From the NCBI GenBank assembly GCA_944324115.1, contig CALUVB010000003.1:62001-126000 (forward strand): a stretch of DNA of 64,000 nucleotides, in the 5' to 3' direction. The notes below the pieces were generated by a model. It did not search any database and had not been told where the DNA came from. It saw only the letters and a program-made list of their open reading frames with translations. The DNA comes from an uncultured Elusimicrobiales bacterium. Lineage in GTDB: Bacteria; Elusimicrobiota; Elusimicrobia; Elusimicrobiales; Elusimicrobiaceae. Positions 1 through 8,298 of the stretch are shown one piece after another (the stretch's first letter is position 1; each line of letters opens with the position of its first letter). The position numbers were made by a program, and so were the translations under genes.

Positions 1-2202
1 TTCCAAACGCAAGGTGATGCAAACAAGTGGTACAAATATCATGCCGTCATCGCGAAAAACTATGTGCCTTTTGACAATGATGGCTCTCACTACCTCTGCG
101 GCGGCGGAGACCGTAATATAAATCGCCAAATTGCAGTGGGTGTGAACAGCATTCCGTTGGGGCAAACCTCCAGAGCTGCCCAAGCGACGGAGCAAAATTG
201 GCAAGGCGTAAGAGACAAAGGCCAATATAATGAAGGTCTGGTCCGCGATGATGTGAACGACGCCTGTGTAATTTATGTGGCGGAAGGCCCCACCTTGGAT
301 TGGGACGCTTTCAAGAGCCATACGATGACCTTGTTGGAACAGATGAAACTGAGAAATGAATCCGGATATGTTTCCGGAGAAGATGCATTTAATGCCTTAC
401 ATTTGTATTTTGTGGAAGGCTATGCCTTTAAGCATCAAATGGCGAAAGGTTCCAACAAAGTAGATAACCAAAACAAAACGGTAAAAGTGCGCGGTATGCC
501 GGTTGATGAGCTGCCGTTGAAATATGCGGACTTTGAGGAGTATTATGTCTTGCATAGAGGCAATACGGTAAAAGATAAAGAAAGCTACAGCAGCACGGAG
601 CGTCACTTCGGCGTAAGTAATCAGACTGATCCAACTGGCGCTTATATCGGAGCTGATGGCAAACATCGCACAACGATGACCGGCAACGGCAAAGTCGATG
701 CGGTGCGCGGATTCTGTGCTTTCTCTACGTTCCGTATTACCGCTGATGCCATAGATTCGTTGGAATCCATCTCCTCTGTGCTGGCGTTTAATCCTCAAAT
801 CCACGGGAAAACCGCCGGTAACATAGTGGTGACGCTGGAAATTCCGGAAATGGGCTGGAGCGGCTTGCCGTTGGTGGCGGGCGAAGTCAGCGGGACCAAT
901 GATGCGGCCCGCAGACCGTATGTATTCAAACCCACGCCGGAACAACAACAAGAAATGCTCAGAAAGGGCATGATTACTGCTAAATGGAAAGCGCAATTCC
1001 AGCATAAACTTTCCACTGACGACGCTACCTACGGAATAGGAGAAGTGATAGTTAAACAGCTGGAAGTGCCTATCGGCTGCGAACCGGGTACGGTAGATGT
1101 CTTTAAGAGCGGAGAGTGCGTATGGCAGCGGACTTGCCAGCAACAGCGTATTTGGAGTGTATATGAATTGATGACTCCGGATTGTATAAAAGCCGCTACA
1201 CCCAACTTTAATTTTGCCGAGGAATCAGATGTCATTATCCCGGTGGTGGTAGGGTTCTTTGATGAAATCGGCGATATTCCTGACAACCGAGATGACTTGC
1301 TTAATCCGAATATTCGCTCTAAACGACAACAACCTACGACCAGAGCTTTCGGGCCGTGCGAAACGATGGGCGGTATAGCAGATGTTTATCTGAAATATAT
1401 GGACCCGGAAACGGAAGCGCTGTTGGCGCAAGCCAAGAGTATTTATGATGCGGCCAACGAGGGAAGAAGCGTGCTGGCCTATTCCTTGGACAAGATTTCA
1501 GTGGGCAACTTAGTAGATGCCATTACTATTGTGCAAGGTGACGTACAGCTCAATACGGCCTGTATGTTGGGTAAGACCATAGGGGCAGCTTCTCAAGACG
1601 GAAAGAATGGCAATAATATGTTCGGCGCATTTGCGGCGTACATGGGTGAGGATTCGTCTTTCTTCCCGGCTTTGTATAAAAAAGTAAATGGCGAAGAAAA
1701 ACCCGATCTCCGTTTCCTTGGTTGTTCAGGTGGCTCGGAGGTGAACAATAATAAGGCGTATCATTATGGCCATTATAACTGGAACCATATTAAACTGGGT
1801 GACCAAAAATCCGCCAGCAACCAATATGACCGGGAATATTTTGAACAAGAGCTGGAGAAGGGGCCCTGGAAAGGCGCTCCATTGAAGGATATTGCCCAGG
1901 CAGTTGGTTTCAAACGTGCTGAAGCGTGGCAAAGCAGCTGGGGCAAATATGGGCCTACGGATTCTATGGATCTCCATAACCGCAAGGCATACCATAGCGC
2001 TTATGAGAATATCTTCCAAAAAGAAGGTTCTTGTCAGCTCTCGGGCGCTACCAGCTATGCCAATGTAATGGCTTACATTGATGGGCTGTGCACCATTGGC
2101 CCGCGTGCCAAGCCGACTAACGGAGATAAATTGAGCTGTCAGCAGCGCTACAAAGCAGATAAGACGAATGCTCCTTCCCAGGTAAAGGACTCCTCTAAAT
2201 AA
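1..2202 (+). CDS. Large protein of unknown function, 5' end outside the window
   Basis: The reading frame is open from base 1 to a TAA at 2200-2202, so at least 734 residues are visible and the true start lies upstream. The GTG at 64 is only an internal codon. I do not recognise the family. The visible part has scattered cysteines (a cluster around residues 360-385 with the order GCEPG, GECVW, RTC, PDC), many Asn/Gly/Tyr-rich stretches and no transmembrane segment, which fits an exported or surface protein. The C-terminus ends in a lysine/serine-rich tail. A strong intrinsic terminator follows 28 bp downstream, so this is the last gene of its transcript. Function is unknown; extracellular location is an inference from composition. 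Confidence 0.85.
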   Translation, partial: FQTQGDANKWYKYHAVIAKNYVPFDNDGSHYLCGGGDRNINRQIAVGVNSIPLGQTSRAAQATEQNWQGVRDKGQYNEGLVRDDVNDACVIYVAEGPTLDWDAFKSHTMTLLEQMKLRNESGYVSGEDAFNALHLYFVEGYAFKHQMAKGSNKVDNQNKTVKVRGMPVDELPLKYADFEEYYVLHRGNTVKDKESYSSTERHFGVSNQTDPTGAYIGADGKHRTTMTGNGKVDAVRGFCAFSTFRITADAIDSLESISSVLAFNPQIHGKTAGNIVVTLEIPEMGWSGLPLVAGEVSGTNDAARRPYVFKPTPEQQQEMLRKGMITAKWKAQFQHKLSTDDATYGIGEVIVKQLEVPIGCEPGTVDVFKSGECVWQRTCQQQRIWSVYELMTPDCIKAATPNFNFAEESDVIIPVVVGFFDEIGDIPDNRDDLLNPNIRSKRQQPTTRAFGPCETMGGIADVYLKYMDPETEALLAQAKSIYDAANEGRSVLAYSLDKISVGNLVDAITIVQGDVQLNTACMLGKTIGAASQDGKNGNNMFGAFAAYMGEDSSFFPALYKKVNGEEKPDLRFLGCSGGSEVNNNKAYHYGHYNWNHIKLGDQKSASNQYDREYFEQELEKGPWKGAPLKDIAQAVGFKRAEAWQSSWGKYGPTDSMDLHNRKAYHSAYENIFQKEGSCQLSGATSYANVMAYIDGLCTIGPRAKPTNGDKLSCQQRYKADKTNAPSQVKDSSK

Positions 2203-2229
2203 AAGAGAATTCGTACATTATGTGCAACA

Positions 2230-2258
2230 AATCCCCCGGCGTAAGCCGGGGGATTTTT
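2230..2258 (+). terminator. Intrinsic terminator
   Basis: An 11-bp GC-rich stem (AATCCCCCGGC / GCCGGGGGATT) with a GTAA loop is followed by a T run. It ends the transcript of the large unknown protein. Confidence 0.9.
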
Positions 2259-2725
2259 AGTTTTGTTGGGTTTGCAGCAAGTAAGCGTTTGGCTTTGCGT
2301 ATCCGTACGGGAAAGAGGAGGAGCTCTCTTAGTATAGTTTAGGGGGGACTCCCGGAGAGAAGAATTTCTCTGGCATGGAGCCCGGTGCTGCTATGACGAA
2401 GAATCAATCTTTTTGTTTTACTTTTGTATTTTGGCATATGTGTGGGCGGAAGATGAGTTGAGAATACAGATGATTTAACGGAACAAACGATATTCTTCAA
2501 GAAAGTAGTTAGCAATAGTTGTTTTGGTATGAATGAAAACAGAAAATTATGCTGAAAGGTATTGTTGGCGGGGGTATGCTAACGGGAGCCGAAGCTTTTA
2601 GGGGGAGAATAGGCCGGGGCGGCCAAGAAGGTGCACGCCAAGCCAAAAACCTTCTGCGGGTTGCCGCAATATAGGTTTATAATAACGAATAATTTTGCGC
2701 TTTTAGCATCAAGAAGGAGTCAATC
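2259..2725. other. Intergenic region without a supported gene
   Basis: About 465 bp between the terminator and dut. I see short inverted repeats (for example AGAGAA-N3-TTCTCT near 2360) but no reading frame with a ribosome binding site or recognisable protein. The longer plus-strand frame that starts near 2631 runs antisense through dut. Confidence 0.6.
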
Positions 2726-3142
2726 TTACTGCTTCCCTGTACTACCGAAACCGCCGTTTCCACGGGCTGTATCGGAAAGCTCAGTTGCTTCTTCAAAGTC
2801 GGGGTATAAAGTAGGCATGACGACCAGCTGGGCCACTTTTTGTCCTTTTTCAAATACAAATTCCGTATCATTAAGGTTGTACATGCACACAATTAATTCG
2901 CCCCGGTACGGAGAATCCACCAGACCAGCCATTGCTTTGACCGCCTTGCTTTCTACGGAGCTTTTGCCCCAAATTATACCGGAAGTACCCTCCGGTAATT
3001 CTATCGCAATGCCGGTATGCACCTGGGTAATGGCGCGCGGGGCAAGCACGGTGCGTTGCAAAGCAAATAAATCCGCTCCGGAGTCGGTGGGGTGGGCCCG
3101 TCTGGGCAATAAAGCATCAGGGTGTAATTTTTTTACTTTCAT
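2726..3142 (-). CDS. dut: dUTP diphosphatase (dUTPase)
   Basis: Hydrolyses dUTP to dUMP and pyrophosphate in the cytoplasm, which keeps uracil out of DNA and supplies dUMP for thymidylate synthesis. At 138 residues it has the usual length of the trimeric family. All five motifs are visible in order: PTDSGADL (motif 1, about residue 18), GKSSVESK (motif 2), GLVDSPYRGEL (motif 3, with the catalytic-site Asp and Tyr), the FEKGQKVAQLV segment (motif 4) and RGNGGFGSTG at the C-terminus (motif 5). It lies 3 bp downstream of the HEAT-repeat gene on the same strand, so the two are probably co-transcribed. The pairing itself has no obvious functional logic. Confidence 0.96.
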   Translation of the reverse strand: MKVKKLHPDALLPRRAHPTDSGADLFALQRTVLAPRAITQVHTGIAIELPEGTSGIIWGKSSVESKAVKAMAGLVDSPYRGELIVCMYNLNDTEFVFEKGQKVAQLVVMPTLYPDFEEATELSDTARGNGGFGSTGKQ

Positions 3143-3145
3143 ATT

Positions 3146-4189
3146 TTACATGAGTTTGGCGATTTGTTTTAATGCGTTGTCTGCATATACTTTGACGGAA
3201 GCCTTGTCTCTTTTCTCCATCTGTGTCAGCTGGGAAATTAAACTTTTAAGCAAAGTAATGTCAAAAGCGCGGTCTTGCGTGTAGAAGCGGGCGTCTGGGC
3301 TGGCTAATACGCCTGCCATATAAGCCGCCGCACGGGCCGAATTGATACGGATATTCTCATTTTTATCAGATAATCCCTGTTTGATGGGTTCTATGGCTTT
3401 GCCTGTCATGAAACCAAGCGCCAGCGCGTAGGTGGAGGCCGATTGAGTGGTATAAGATGTTTTGAGCCCTTTAGTAACCGCTTCTAATGTCCACTGGCTG
3501 TTTTTTGCCAAAGCGGAGGCTATGGCGGAGGCGGTCTGCTGATTCAGCTCGGATTTAGCCATTTTTAGCAATTGTTTGGCGGCTTCTTGCGTTTGCAGGT
3601 CTGCCAGCCATTCTGCGGCGGCGGCGCGTATTTGGGCGTCTTCGGATTGGGAAGCCGCTTTTATATACTTGAAAGTTTGTTTCTCATTGTTTGCCATCAA
3701 ATTCATCGCCCGCAAAGCAAAAGCCGGGTCGTAAATATAAAGATTTACCACTTCGTCGGCATAGGTTTTAATCTCGGGATTTAAAATCGTGTAGGCTCCG
3801 GCTGCATAGGAGCGGACAGCATGGTCCTGGCTGGACACAGCATCTTGCAGTAAAGAAGAAAGCTCCGGGTGTACGCTTCCCATGGAGGTTAAGATAACCG
3901 CTGAGAATATTTTTTTAAGTACATCATTGTCTTTAATGATAATGGAAAGCAGTTTTGTTTCCTGTGCCGCAGCCGGTGCAATACGCACCAAGCTGGCGCC
4001 TGTTGCAAAAACCGTATTGGGATCTTTGGAAGAAGCGAAAAGGGACAATATCTGTTGGTTTTGGGCTGCTGTACGCGTCGGCGCTTGCAGCAGCGGCATC
4101 ACGGTCGACAAATCTGTCTGTGCCCACGCAGAAAAAGGAAATTGCAGCAAAAACACAGAAACAACTGTAAAGATATATTTTTTCTTCAT
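3146..4189 (-). CDS. Secreted HEAT-like repeat protein
   Basis: A 347-residue protein with a clear signal peptide (MKKK, hydrophobic core, cleavage after AWA near residue 24). The rest is an all-helical series of about 35-residue repeats rich in Ala and Leu (for example IRAAAAEWLADL and NIRINSARAAAYMAG), typical of HEAT/PBS-lyase-type solenoids that act as protein-binding scaffolds. No catalytic motif is visible. Location is probably periplasmic. The start is supported by the sequence TATAAT, then 6 nt, then ATG on the minus strand (4201-4187), with no Shine-Dalgarno sequence, so the mRNA is likely leaderless. It is followed by dut after 3 bp. Confidence 0.85.
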   Translation of the reverse strand: MKKKYIFTVVSVFLLQFPFSAWAQTDLSTVMPLLQAPTRTAAQNQQILSLFASSKDPNTVFATGASLVRIAPAAAQETKLLSIIIKDNDVLKKIFSAVILTSMGSVHPELSSLLQDAVSSQDHAVRSYAAGAYTILNPEIKTYADEVVNLYIYDPAFALRAMNLMANNEKQTFKYIKAASQSEDAQIRAAAAEWLADLQTQEAAKQLLKMAKSELNQQTASAIASALAKNSQWTLEAVTKGLKTSYTTQSASTYALALGFMTGKAIEPIKQGLSDKNENIRINSARAAAYMAGVLASPDARFYTQDRAFDITLLKSLISQLTQMEKRDKASVKVYADNALKQIAKLM

Positions 4190-4269
4190 GTCCCCATTAT
4201 AGCATTTTGCAGCTGAGCGTTTGGGCTGCTGAAAACGCGGCGGGGATTTATCAACTGGAAGGAAAAATC

Positions 4270-4431
4270 TTATTTGGCCGTTAGAGCGTGTGAGATACGC
4301 TCAGCGGATATGCTGTTGCGGCAAGGGCGCTGGTCCTCATAGACGTGTAACGCTTGTTCCTGTTGCATTACGACCATCTTTTTCCCGCCTAAAGCCAATA
4401 AAAAGCGCAGCGTAAAATGATTATGTATCAT
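4270..4431 (-). CDS. Possible small protein (53 aa)
   Basis: An open frame of 53 codons begins MIHNHFTLRFLLALGGKKMV and ends LTAK. GGAG lies about 7 nt before the ATG on the minus strand. Composition is balanced and protein-like, but I recognise no family and see no signal peptide. It could be a small gene or a remnant. Support is limited to the ribosome binding site and the uninterrupted frame. Confidence 0.35.
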   Translation of the reverse strand: MIHNHFTLRFLLALGGKKMVVMQQEQALHVYEDQRPCRNSISAERISHALTAK

Positions 4432-4888
4432 AACTGTCTCCAAGAATTTGAGTTTCCTATATATACTCTAAAGGTTTAAAAAAGACAAAACAAGGGTCTT
4501 TGGGCCCAGTGTGCGCTGGGCCTGAATGCTGGGTCTTTGCGGGCTTGTGAAGTATTAAAGGAGCTTGTTGTAGGTCGGCGGCGAATACGAATTCTGGGTC
4601 TTGGCGTGATAATATCATAAACAAGCCGTGATGCTGGCAGATGAATTATTTGATTGCTTTGGGTAAGCATAAGGAGCGTTTATCTGCGTATACAAACCGG
4701 GCTAAGCTAAACTTCTTCCGTCTACACAAAACACGCGGGGCTGCCCGGGCAGGGCTGGCTCATTGAGAGCATGGGTTAAAACGGAGAAAAGTGCAGGTAC
4801 AGATGTTTTGTCTGCTAATCCCGCCTGCTGCACGAAATAGCGTAAGGCAAATAAGAGAGAGAAAACGGATAAAGTAAGTAAATTTTGT
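4432..4888. other. Intergenic region with GGGYCTTTGGGCCC-type palindromes
   Basis: About 460 bp without a convincing gene. At 4493-4540 it holds nested palindromes (AGGGTCTTTGGGCCCAG followed by GCGCTGGGCCTGAATGCTGGG) that resemble short palindromes near 26299 and 36873. The rest shows no coding signal. Confidence 0.5.
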
Positions 4889-4900
4889 TAAAATAAACAT

Positions 4901-5863
4901 ATGAAAAAATTCTTCATTTTGCTGGTATTATTGCTGCCCGTTTGGGCATTCTGTGAAGAACCTTATATGGTCATTCACCCGGGGCGTGAAATATTTCTTA
5001 ATTTCCCCTCTGCTATTATAGACAATCAGAAAACCGTGACTGTTTTCTTGCCGGAGCCGGCTGTCCCTTTGCGCCAGAAATATCCCGTTATTTATTTGTT
5101 GGGGGTGGGACCTTTAGAAGCGCCCGCCGCCAAAAAATGCGTGGAAGCTGCCCAGCATAAAGCGTTATTGGTTGGGGTTGATTTTACAGAGCAAGAATTG
5201 GCTGATACGGAAAAAATAACCGCTTTTATCTCCCGCGAATTGGTGCCCTATATTGACACAAATTATCCTACTACAGATGACCCGGCCTCACGCGGGGTGG
5301 CTGCCAGCGCAGAAGCCGGCGCGAAAGCTTTAAGCGCATTGCTGGCGAAAAAACATTTGTTTACCCGCGCCGCTCTTTTAAATGGAGGAACGGAGCCTGT
5401 GTCGTTGGCGGGGGCCGACCCGGATTTGCGTTTTTTGTTGGCCGGGAAGCAAGCGCAGGCGGTCGTGTGGCAAGAAACGCTGGAAGATATGAATAAAACG
5501 TATGGACCGGATTTTGTAACCGTTTTGGGAGAACAAACAAATATTTTAGACGTATTGGATTTGGATTATTTGTTGGCCCCGTCTGAGGAATTGACTGTCA
5601 AAAAATTGAAAAGTTCCTTAACTCCCGAACATTTGTCTGTAGAAGCGCAGGAGCCTGCCAAGCTGTCTGTAAAGGCGCAGCTGAACAATGGCCGCGTATA
5701 TGATTATATCCCGCTTGTTTTGCGTTTAAGTCCCCCTTATTTAAATTGGAATCCTTCTGATGGGCAGTTGCTTCCCATTTCAGGGGCGGCGGCAGGAAAA
5801 GTGAAAATCAGTGCATTTGTGGATAACAAGAAATTTCAGACCAAAATCAAGCTTAAAAAATAA
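4901..5863 (+). CDS. Secreted esterase-fold protein, probably catalytically inactive
   Basis: A 320-residue protein with a signal peptide (MKKFFILLVLLLPVWAFCEE, cleavage near residue 18). The layout resembles the esterase D / PF00756 alpha/beta-hydrolase family: an extended N-terminal beta region, a YPVIYLLGVGP strand-turn, the conserved ELVPYIDTNYP helix and an RGVAASAEAGAKAL segment where active members have R-x-I-A-G-x-S-x-G-G. Aligned without gaps, the nucleophile serine is replaced by alanine, so hydrolysis is doubtful. The C-terminal third looks beta-rich. A TAAAAT -10 box ends 6 nt before the ATG and there is no Shine-Dalgarno site, which suggests a leaderless mRNA. Family assignment is by pattern and moderate in confidence; loss of catalysis is inferred. 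Confidence 0.7.
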   Translation: MKKFFILLVLLLPVWAFCEEPYMVIHPGREIFLNFPSAIIDNQKTVTVFLPEPAVPLRQKYPVIYLLGVGPLEAPAAKKCVEAAQHKALLVGVDFTEQELADTEKITAFISRELVPYIDTNYPTTDDPASRGVAASAEAGAKALSALLAKKHLFTRAALLNGGTEPVSLAGADPDLRFLLAGKQAQAVVWQETLEDMNKTYGPDFVTVLGEQTNILDVLDLDYLLAPSEELTVKKLKSSLTPEHLSVEAQEPAKLSVKAQLNNGRVYDYIPLVLRLSPPYLNWNPSDGQLLPISGAAAGKVKISAFVDNKKFQTKIKLKK

Positions 5864-6190
5864 GCAAAAAAGCCTTTTTTGGCGTTTTTGAGATAAAATT
5901 TTTTGAACTTGTCAACAGTTTTTTTAAAAAAGCGGTTTTTTGAAGAAAAAAAGGAACAAACGGATTTCTCCGACGGGAATTTCGAGTAAAAAAGTTGTTT
6001 TTACCTATAGAAAAAAGCGAGTTATCCACAGTTTTTGCGGGTTATCAACAGGAATTTTCCCTGTTTAGGCTGTTTAGTCCCCCAAATCCCCCTTTTTGTA
6101 CTGCTGTTTGTAGAGTAAAAGGGGGTTGTCCACAAGTTATCCACACTCTGTGAATAAAAAAGAATAAACCGAATAAAAGCTTTTTTTGTT
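5864..6190. other. AT-rich spacer with six DnaA-box-like sites; candidate oriC or DnaA-binding locus
   Basis: Six 9-mers match the DnaA-box pattern TTRTNMACA: TTGTCAACA 5909-5917, TTATCCACA 6022-6030, TTATCAACA 6042-6050, TTGTCCACA 6126-6134 and TTATCCACA 6137-6145 on the plus strand, and TTATTCACA at 6149-6157 on the minus strand. The last three are spaced 11-12 bp, about one helical turn. AT-rich blocks lie on both sides (5920-5960 and 6155-6195). dnaA, dnaN and other usual oriC neighbours are not in the window, so this could instead be a DnaA-titration or regulatory cluster. The boxes are seen directly; origin function is an inference. Confidence 0.6.
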
Positions 6191-6204
6191 AAATTTTGGG
6201 GGGG

Positions 6205-6225
6205 ACTTTTGCTATAATGGGAGTA
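6205..6225 (+). promoter_or_regulatory. Extended -10 promoter of the OmpA-like lipoprotein gene
   Basis: TGCTATAAT (TATAAT at 6213-6218) is a perfect -10 with a TG extension. No good -35 is visible at the normal distance. The transcript would have a leader of about 53 nt with an AGGAGG ribosome binding site at 6266-6271. Confidence 0.6.
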
Positions 6226-6277
6226 ATCAGCTAAGCTGAAGGAAGAACAGTTGCTTTTATTTGTTAGGAGGCATTGC

Positions 6278-6820
6278 ATGAAGATTTTTAAATTATTTAT
6301 TCTGTGTGCTGCGTTAGGCGCATTGGCAGCTTGTGCGGCTAACCAACCCGCCCAAGAGAATATGTCAAACGAGGAGCGCGTGGCACAGCCGGATCCGATT
6401 ATTCAAATAGAAGCGGATAAAAATGCAAAACTGTTGGCTCAGACGGAAGCTCAAATGGCGGAGAGTATGAAATTGCCAGATATTACCTATAAATTTGACT
6501 CTATCCGCCCGCCTGAATATGCCTATGAATTTTTGGACAAATTGGCCAATGTGCTTAATGCGCACCCCAGCATGAAGCTGATTATTGAAGGAAATACGGA
6601 TATTATAGGGGATAAAGATTACAATTATTGGCTGGGTGCTTCACGCGCTTCAGCTATGAAATCTTATTTAGTCAGCCGCGGCGTGTTGGCGGACCGCATT
6701 CGTATCCATTCCTACGGCTCGGACCGCCCGCTTACGCTGGATACCAGCAAAGAAGGCCGTCTGACCAACCGACGCGTGCATTTTGTGCTGACGACGCGCG
6801 AATGGAACTCGGTTTATTAA
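6278..6820 (+). CDS. OmpA/Pal-family peptidoglycan-associated lipoprotein
   Basis: A 180-residue lipoprotein. The lipobox LAAC (Cys at about residue 18) follows a short hydrophobic core. After a low-complexity linker comes an OmpA-C domain (residues about 70-178) with the peptidoglycan-binding pattern: EGNTDIIGDKDYNYWLGASRASAMKSYL matches the family pattern TD..G....N..L...RA..V, then GSDRPL and NRRVHF. It should sit in the outer membrane and tether it to the cell wall, as Pal does. The start at 6278 is chosen because AGGAGG lies 6 nt upstream; an upstream TTG in frame would break the signal peptide. tol genes are not adjacent, so Pal identity is not proven. A terminator follows. Confidence 0.88.
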   Translation: MKIFKLFILCAALGALAACAANQPAQENMSNEERVAQPDPIIQIEADKNAKLLAQTEAQMAESMKLPDITYKFDSIRPPEYAYEFLDKLANVLNAHPSMKLIIEGNTDIIGDKDYNYWLGASRASAMKSYLVSRGVLADRIRIHSYGSDRPLTLDTSKEGRLTNRRVHFVLTTREWNSVY

Positions 6821-6852
6821 TGGCTGTTTATTGTTTTCTCCGATTTTTATTG

Positions 6853-6876
6853 CCCCGCTTAATGGCGGGGTTTTTT
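6853..6876 (+). terminator. Intrinsic terminator
   Basis: CCCCGC-N6-GCGGGG followed by TTTTTT, directly after the OmpA-like lipoprotein gene. Confidence 0.9.
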
Positions 6877-6879
6877 GTG

Positions 6880-7366
6880 TGGGATATCCGCTCCGCAGAA
6901 TTATAAAAGACGCACGCTACAAGGCGGAAGGTTGTCTGTTTACATCTTGAAATAAAAATATAATTTGTTCTCCAAGAAGCAGCCCTTGGAGAAAAGAATT
7001 GTGGAATCTTCAGCGGACAATGTGCCCGGAGTGATTATGATGTTGGCAGGGGGTAGCACTTACGAGGTCCGTTTTCTTCTTAAAGCAGGGGCGGCAGAAC
7101 TTAATCTGACGGAACTCAATTCGGCGGAGATTGGTCTGGGAAATTTATGGAGGAGTTTCTGGCGGGTCTTGGAAAAAGAAATAGTGCTGTGGCGCTGGCT
7201 CTTGCCGTAAAAGCGCCTGCTGGTAAACATGTGCAAAAAATGTCTTATTATGCCTGTTGCCCGAAGCCTGTCAAGCAAAATAAATGCGGCGCCGTAAGAG
7301 AGCTCTTCTGTAAGGGGCAAGGGTATCTGAAAAGGCTGCCGCAAAAAGTGCGCAAGCAGCATTTAA
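6880..7366. other. Intergenic region; no supported gene
   Basis: About 490 bp. Two overlapping plus-strand frames (about 6965-7210 and 7147-7413) have protein-like composition but no ribosome binding site, no -10 box at the leaderless distance and no family resemblance. They could be a decayed gene split by a frameshift. I do not call a CDS here. Confidence 0.5.
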
Positions 7367-8248
7367 TTAATTCTTGGCTTTTATTTGGCGTGCGGTTGAA
7401 TCTAACGGGCTGACGCTTTGTTCTTTTAAATCAGCTTGCCATACCCCGCAGCTGATGGTGCGGGGGGAAAGATTGCCGGTGTGGGTGCCGCTTTGCACGG
7501 TGGCCCGACAAGAAACCCGAAACACATAATCTCCCATATGCCGGGCGGCATAGAGGCGTTCCCCAATTAAAAAAGAATAGCCTTTTTTATTGTAGGTTTT
7601 ATTTAATTGGTAGAAATAGTTGTCAATGCGGGCTCCTTCCTGGCGCTGTACCAGTTGTTGGGCGCGCTGCTGTATAGCAGGGTCATCATCAGCGCGGGCG
7701 GCTTCTTCTTCAGCTTCCAAAGCGTGTTGGTCTGCCAAGCGGGCATTATGCCGCACCTGCAGCAGACGGGCGGAATTTTCTATTTGGGCCAGGCGGGCCG
7801 GGTCTTCCACCGTTTCGTATTTCAGTTTCACTGTCCCGTCAGAACGGATTGCCCCGCGCGGGGAAACTTTTACTCCGGTTGTATTTAACAGAGAAGAGTG
7901 GGAGACCTTGAGGGTGATTTTGTCTGGAGTATATTTTGTGGCGCGGCCGTAATAGGCTAAATCCCGTTCAAAATTTTTATTAAAATCCAAAGTTATTTCA
8001 TCTTTATCGTTTCTCCAGCAACAGGCGTCTATGCAGCTCTGCCGCAAATCCAGTGCCGCTTCGGCTTGGGCAGGCACAAACCGCAGCCGAAATTGATAAC
8101 AGGAATCAAATTGTTTTCCGTCAAAATCCACTTTTTTAGCGGGAATATCCAGCCACGCTTTGGTCGTGGCCACCCCGGAGTTATTAAGTGGAGTATAGCA
8201 ACCTGTCGTTGCTGTAAACAGCATTGCCAAAAAGAGAAGTTTTTTCAT
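7367..8248 (-). CDS. Lipoprotein of unknown function
   Basis: A 293-residue lipoprotein: MKKLLFLAMLFTATTGC with the lipobox cysteine at residue 17. The N-terminal half has a beta-rich part with paired cysteines (SCYQF, SCIDACCW). A charged helical stretch around residues 155-205 (ARLAQIENSARLL, HALEAEEEAARADDD) looks like a short coiled coil, and a beta-rich C-terminal part follows with two more cysteines. I do not recognise a family. The start at 8248 rather than an ATG 36 nt upstream is supported by TATAAT ending 7 nt before it (leaderless pattern) and by the signal peptide. It is divergent from the MscS-type channel gene. Confidence 0.8.
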   Translation of the reverse strand: MKKLLFLAMLFTATTGCYTPLNNSGVATTKAWLDIPAKKVDFDGKQFDSCYQFRLRFVPAQAEAALDLRQSCIDACCWRNDKDEITLDFNKNFERDLAYYGRATKYTPDKITLKVSHSSLLNTTGVKVSPRGAIRSDGTVKLKYETVEDPARLAQIENSARLLQVRHNARLADQHALEAEEEAARADDDPAIQQRAQQLVQRQEGARIDNYFYQLNKTYNKKGYSFLIGERLYAARHMGDYVFRVSCRATVQSGTHTGNLSPRTISCGVWQADLKEQSVSPLDSTARQIKAKN

Positions 8249-8298
8249 ACACTTAATTATAATAACTTTTCCTAGGCAACGCATGCGGAGGGGAATAT

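Noticed and set aside
2631-3284. Plus-strand frame of 217 codons over dut
   Set aside because: It is antisense to dut and the HEAT gene; dut has all family motifs and this frame has no start signal.
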